This document shows positions 62,998-64,000 of a stretch of DNA of 64,000 nt, one piece after another. Each line of letters opens with the position of its first letter. Position 1 is the stretch's first letter. The notes beneath the pieces are model-generated. The model saw only the letters and a list, made by a program, of their open reading frames with translations. It was not told the origin of the DNA and searched no databases. A program made the translations under genes and the position numbers. Source of the stretch: Prevotellamassilia timonensis (GTDB taxonomy: Bacteria > Bacteroidota > Bacteroidia > Bacteroidales > Bacteroidaceae); the NCBI RefSeq assembly GCF_900106785.1, contig NZ_LT629845.1, forward strand, positions 187,535 through 251,534, read 5' to 3'.

Positions 62998-63068
62998 GTG
63001 GCTGCGCCTTGCAAGTGAGTAGGTCTTAATAAACTGATAAGAACTTTGCAAGCCGCAGCCACTCTTTT
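62998..63068 (+). terminator. Terminator between TPR gene and ribH
   Basis: Stem GTGGCTGCG / CGCAGCCAC with inner CTTGCAA pairing, followed by TCTTTTTTT (63063-63071). Confidence 0.8.
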
Positions 63069-63097
63069 TTTGCACACATATAACACATATATATAAA

Positions 63098-63592
63098 ATG
63101 TCATCTTCTAATTATTCATATACAGCAGACCAAACCATACCAGTGCCCGATGCCAGCGAAATGCGTTTTGGCATAATCACCACAGAGTGGAATAATCACA
63201 TAACCGACAAATTGCTTGATGGGGCGGTTAGTGAACTCAAAAAGAATGGTGTGGCCGAAGGCAATATAAAGGTAGAACGTGTGCCGGGCAGTTTTGAACT
63301 GATATATGCTGCATCACAACTGGCAAAGTTCGGTCATGTGAATGGTATCATAATCCTTGGTTGCGTAATACGTGGCGATACACCGCACTTTGATTATATT
63401 TGCCAAGGTGTGACGCAAGGCGTGGCAGAATTGAACACCAAAGGCGATATTCCGGTGATTTTCGGATTGCTCACAGTTAACAATCATGAGCAAGCTGAGG
63501 AGCGTTCGGGGGGCAGATTAGGCAATAAAGGCGAAGAATTTGCACTAACTGCAATAAAAATGGTCGATTATGCTTGGAAGTTACAAAAATAG
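63098..63592 (+). CDS. ribH: 6,7-dimethyl-8-ribityllumazine synthase
   Basis: Penultimate enzyme of riboflavin synthesis, cytoplasmic icosahedral or pentameric assembly. 164 residues. Motifs: [53 protein letters not shown] (catalytic His in DTPHF), [20 protein letters not shown]. The stop overlaps the tRNA-Tyr promoter. Confidence 0.97.
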   Translation: MSSSNYSYTADQTIPVPDASEMRFGIITTEWNNHITDKLLDGAVSELKKNGVAEGNIKVERVPGSFELIYAASQLAKFGHVNGIIILGCVIRGDTPHFDYICQGVTQGVAELNTKGDIPVIFGLLTVNNHEQAEERSGGRLGNKGEEFALTAIKMVDYAWKLQK

Positions 63593-63604
63593 TTCGTATC
63601 TTTG
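63574..63604 (+). promoter_or_regulatory. tRNA-Tyr promoter
   Basis: TTG (63574-63576), 20 bp, TATCTTTG (63597-63604). The -33 box lies in the end of ribH. tRNA begins 20 bp downstream. Confidence 0.8.
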
Positions 63605-63623
63605 CATCGCAATTAAGAAATAA

Positions 63624-63706
63624 GGGCAAATACCAGAGTGGCCAAATGGGGCAGACTGTAAATCTGCTGGCTTACGCCTTCGGTGGTTCGAATCCATCTT
63701 TGCCCA
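63624..63706 (+). tRNA. tRNA-Tyr (anticodon GTA)
   Basis: 83 nt, class II with a long variable arm. Acceptor GGGCAAA/TTTGCCC, anticodon stem CAGAC/ATCTG region with loop CTGTAAA (GTA), variable arm TGGCTTACGCC, T arm GGTTCGAATCC. CCA is not encoded. Confidence 0.93.
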
Positions 63707-63708
63707 CG

Positions 63709-63755
63709 CAACGGCGCAGCTTTCACATCGAAAGTTGCGCCGTTGAGTTTTAATA
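63709..63755 (+). terminator. tRNA-Tyr terminator
   Basis: Stem CAACGGCGCA...TGCGCCGTTG with inner GCTTTC/GAAAGT, followed by AGTTTTAAT, directly after the tRNA. Confidence 0.75.
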
Positions 63756-63856
63756 AGTAAGGTGTAGCAGATAGGCGAGATGTTGCAGGGTGGGAGAGGG
63801 TAAATCAACTCCCGATATTTGCAATAAACATGGAAATATGCCGTTATCATATTTAT

Positions 63857-64000
63857 ATGGCTTCAAACAAACAATACAACAAGATATTAAATAGCGTATG
63901 GCTGCTGTTGCTGTTTGCAATGGCGGCCACTAACGTATATGCCCAAAGGCGCACACGCGTGTTCGGTGTAATAAAAGATGACCAAGGGGCACCAATCGAA
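63857..64000 (+). CDS. TonB-dependent (SusC-like) receptor, start only
   Basis: The first 48 codons of a gene that runs off the window: MASNKQYNKILNSVWLLLLF, signal peptide ending AATNVYAQ, then RRTRVFGVIKDDQGAPIE. The last part is the first strand of a carboxypeptidase-regulatory-like (CarboxypepD_reg) domain that precedes TonB-dependent receptors in Bacteroidota. Other outer-membrane proteins with this domain are possible. Confidence 0.7.
   Translation, partial: MASNKQYNKILNSVWLLLLFAMAATNVYAQRRTRVFGVIKDDQGAPIE

Overview
The window is chromosomal DNA of a Bacteroidales bacterium, most likely Prevotellaceae or a close relative. The evidence is Bacteroidota-type promoters (a TTG/TTTG box 19-21 bp upstream of TAnnTTTG), no consistent Shine-Dalgarno sequences, families typical of the order (DUF4494, DUF4296, DUF4831, a DksA-like protein without zinc cysteines, GT3-type glycogen synthase, the start of a SusC/TonB-type receptor), and core-gene neighbourhoods seen in the order (ileS-dksA-lspA-DUF4296; zapA-rny; DUF721/recF/TPR/ribH). 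Both edges cut genes: guaB at the left and a TonB-dependent receptor at the right.

Layout. 1-6.7 kb: guaB, an MFS permease, and a minus-strand operon of an unknown protein, a coiled-coil protein, zapA and rny. 7-13 kb: ispE, a flavodoxin/ferredoxin fusion, DUF4494, the YggS PLP protein, a HAD phosphatase, panB and a second MFS permease. 13-19.6 kb: ileS behind a four-copy 86-bp tandem repeat, then dksA-like, lspA, a DUF4296 lipoprotein and a 59-aa protein. 20-22.5 kb: four identical tRNA-Val(TAC) genes, then pyrK-pyrD. 23.5-30.4 kb: a membrane protein, glycogen synthase, glycogen phosphorylase and an M48 protease. 31.4-42 kb: an accessory locus described below. 42-49.7 kb: FdtB/FdtA-type nucleotide-sugar genes, malQ and nadE. 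50-61 kb: a mixed region with a BatD-like protein, a STAND-like ATPase, a truncated gene, a thioesterase, an orphan Wza-like lipoprotein, rfbA, a BT0820-type HAD protein, nnr, DUF4831, DUF721 and a Phd/RelE-type toxin-antitoxin pair. 61-64 kb: recF, a TPR protein, ribH, tRNA-Tyr and the receptor start.

The most interesting locus is 31.4-42 kb, all on the minus strand. It holds a LytTR protein, two FHA/zinc-ribbon proteins, an AAA-like/PD-(D/E)XK protein, two tandem secreted SUMF1 (formylglycine-generating-enzyme-like) proteins, a secreted caspase, an acidic EF-hand-like protein, a PP2C phosphatase and a transmembrane Ser/Thr kinase with MORN repeats. The SUMF1 pair diverges in a C-terminal block whose codons nearly all end in C or T and which runs into an identical 18-nt GC-rich end. 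This resembles the variable region and initiation site of a diversity-generating retroelement (DGR) target. No reverse transcriptase or template repeat is visible in the window.

The second theme is a very heavy load of palindromic non-coding elements from at least eight families. Many have arms built from short tandem words, and they fill almost every intergenic space over 300 bp. One family carries a complete promoter and sits directly upstream of ileS, glycogen synthase and rfbA.
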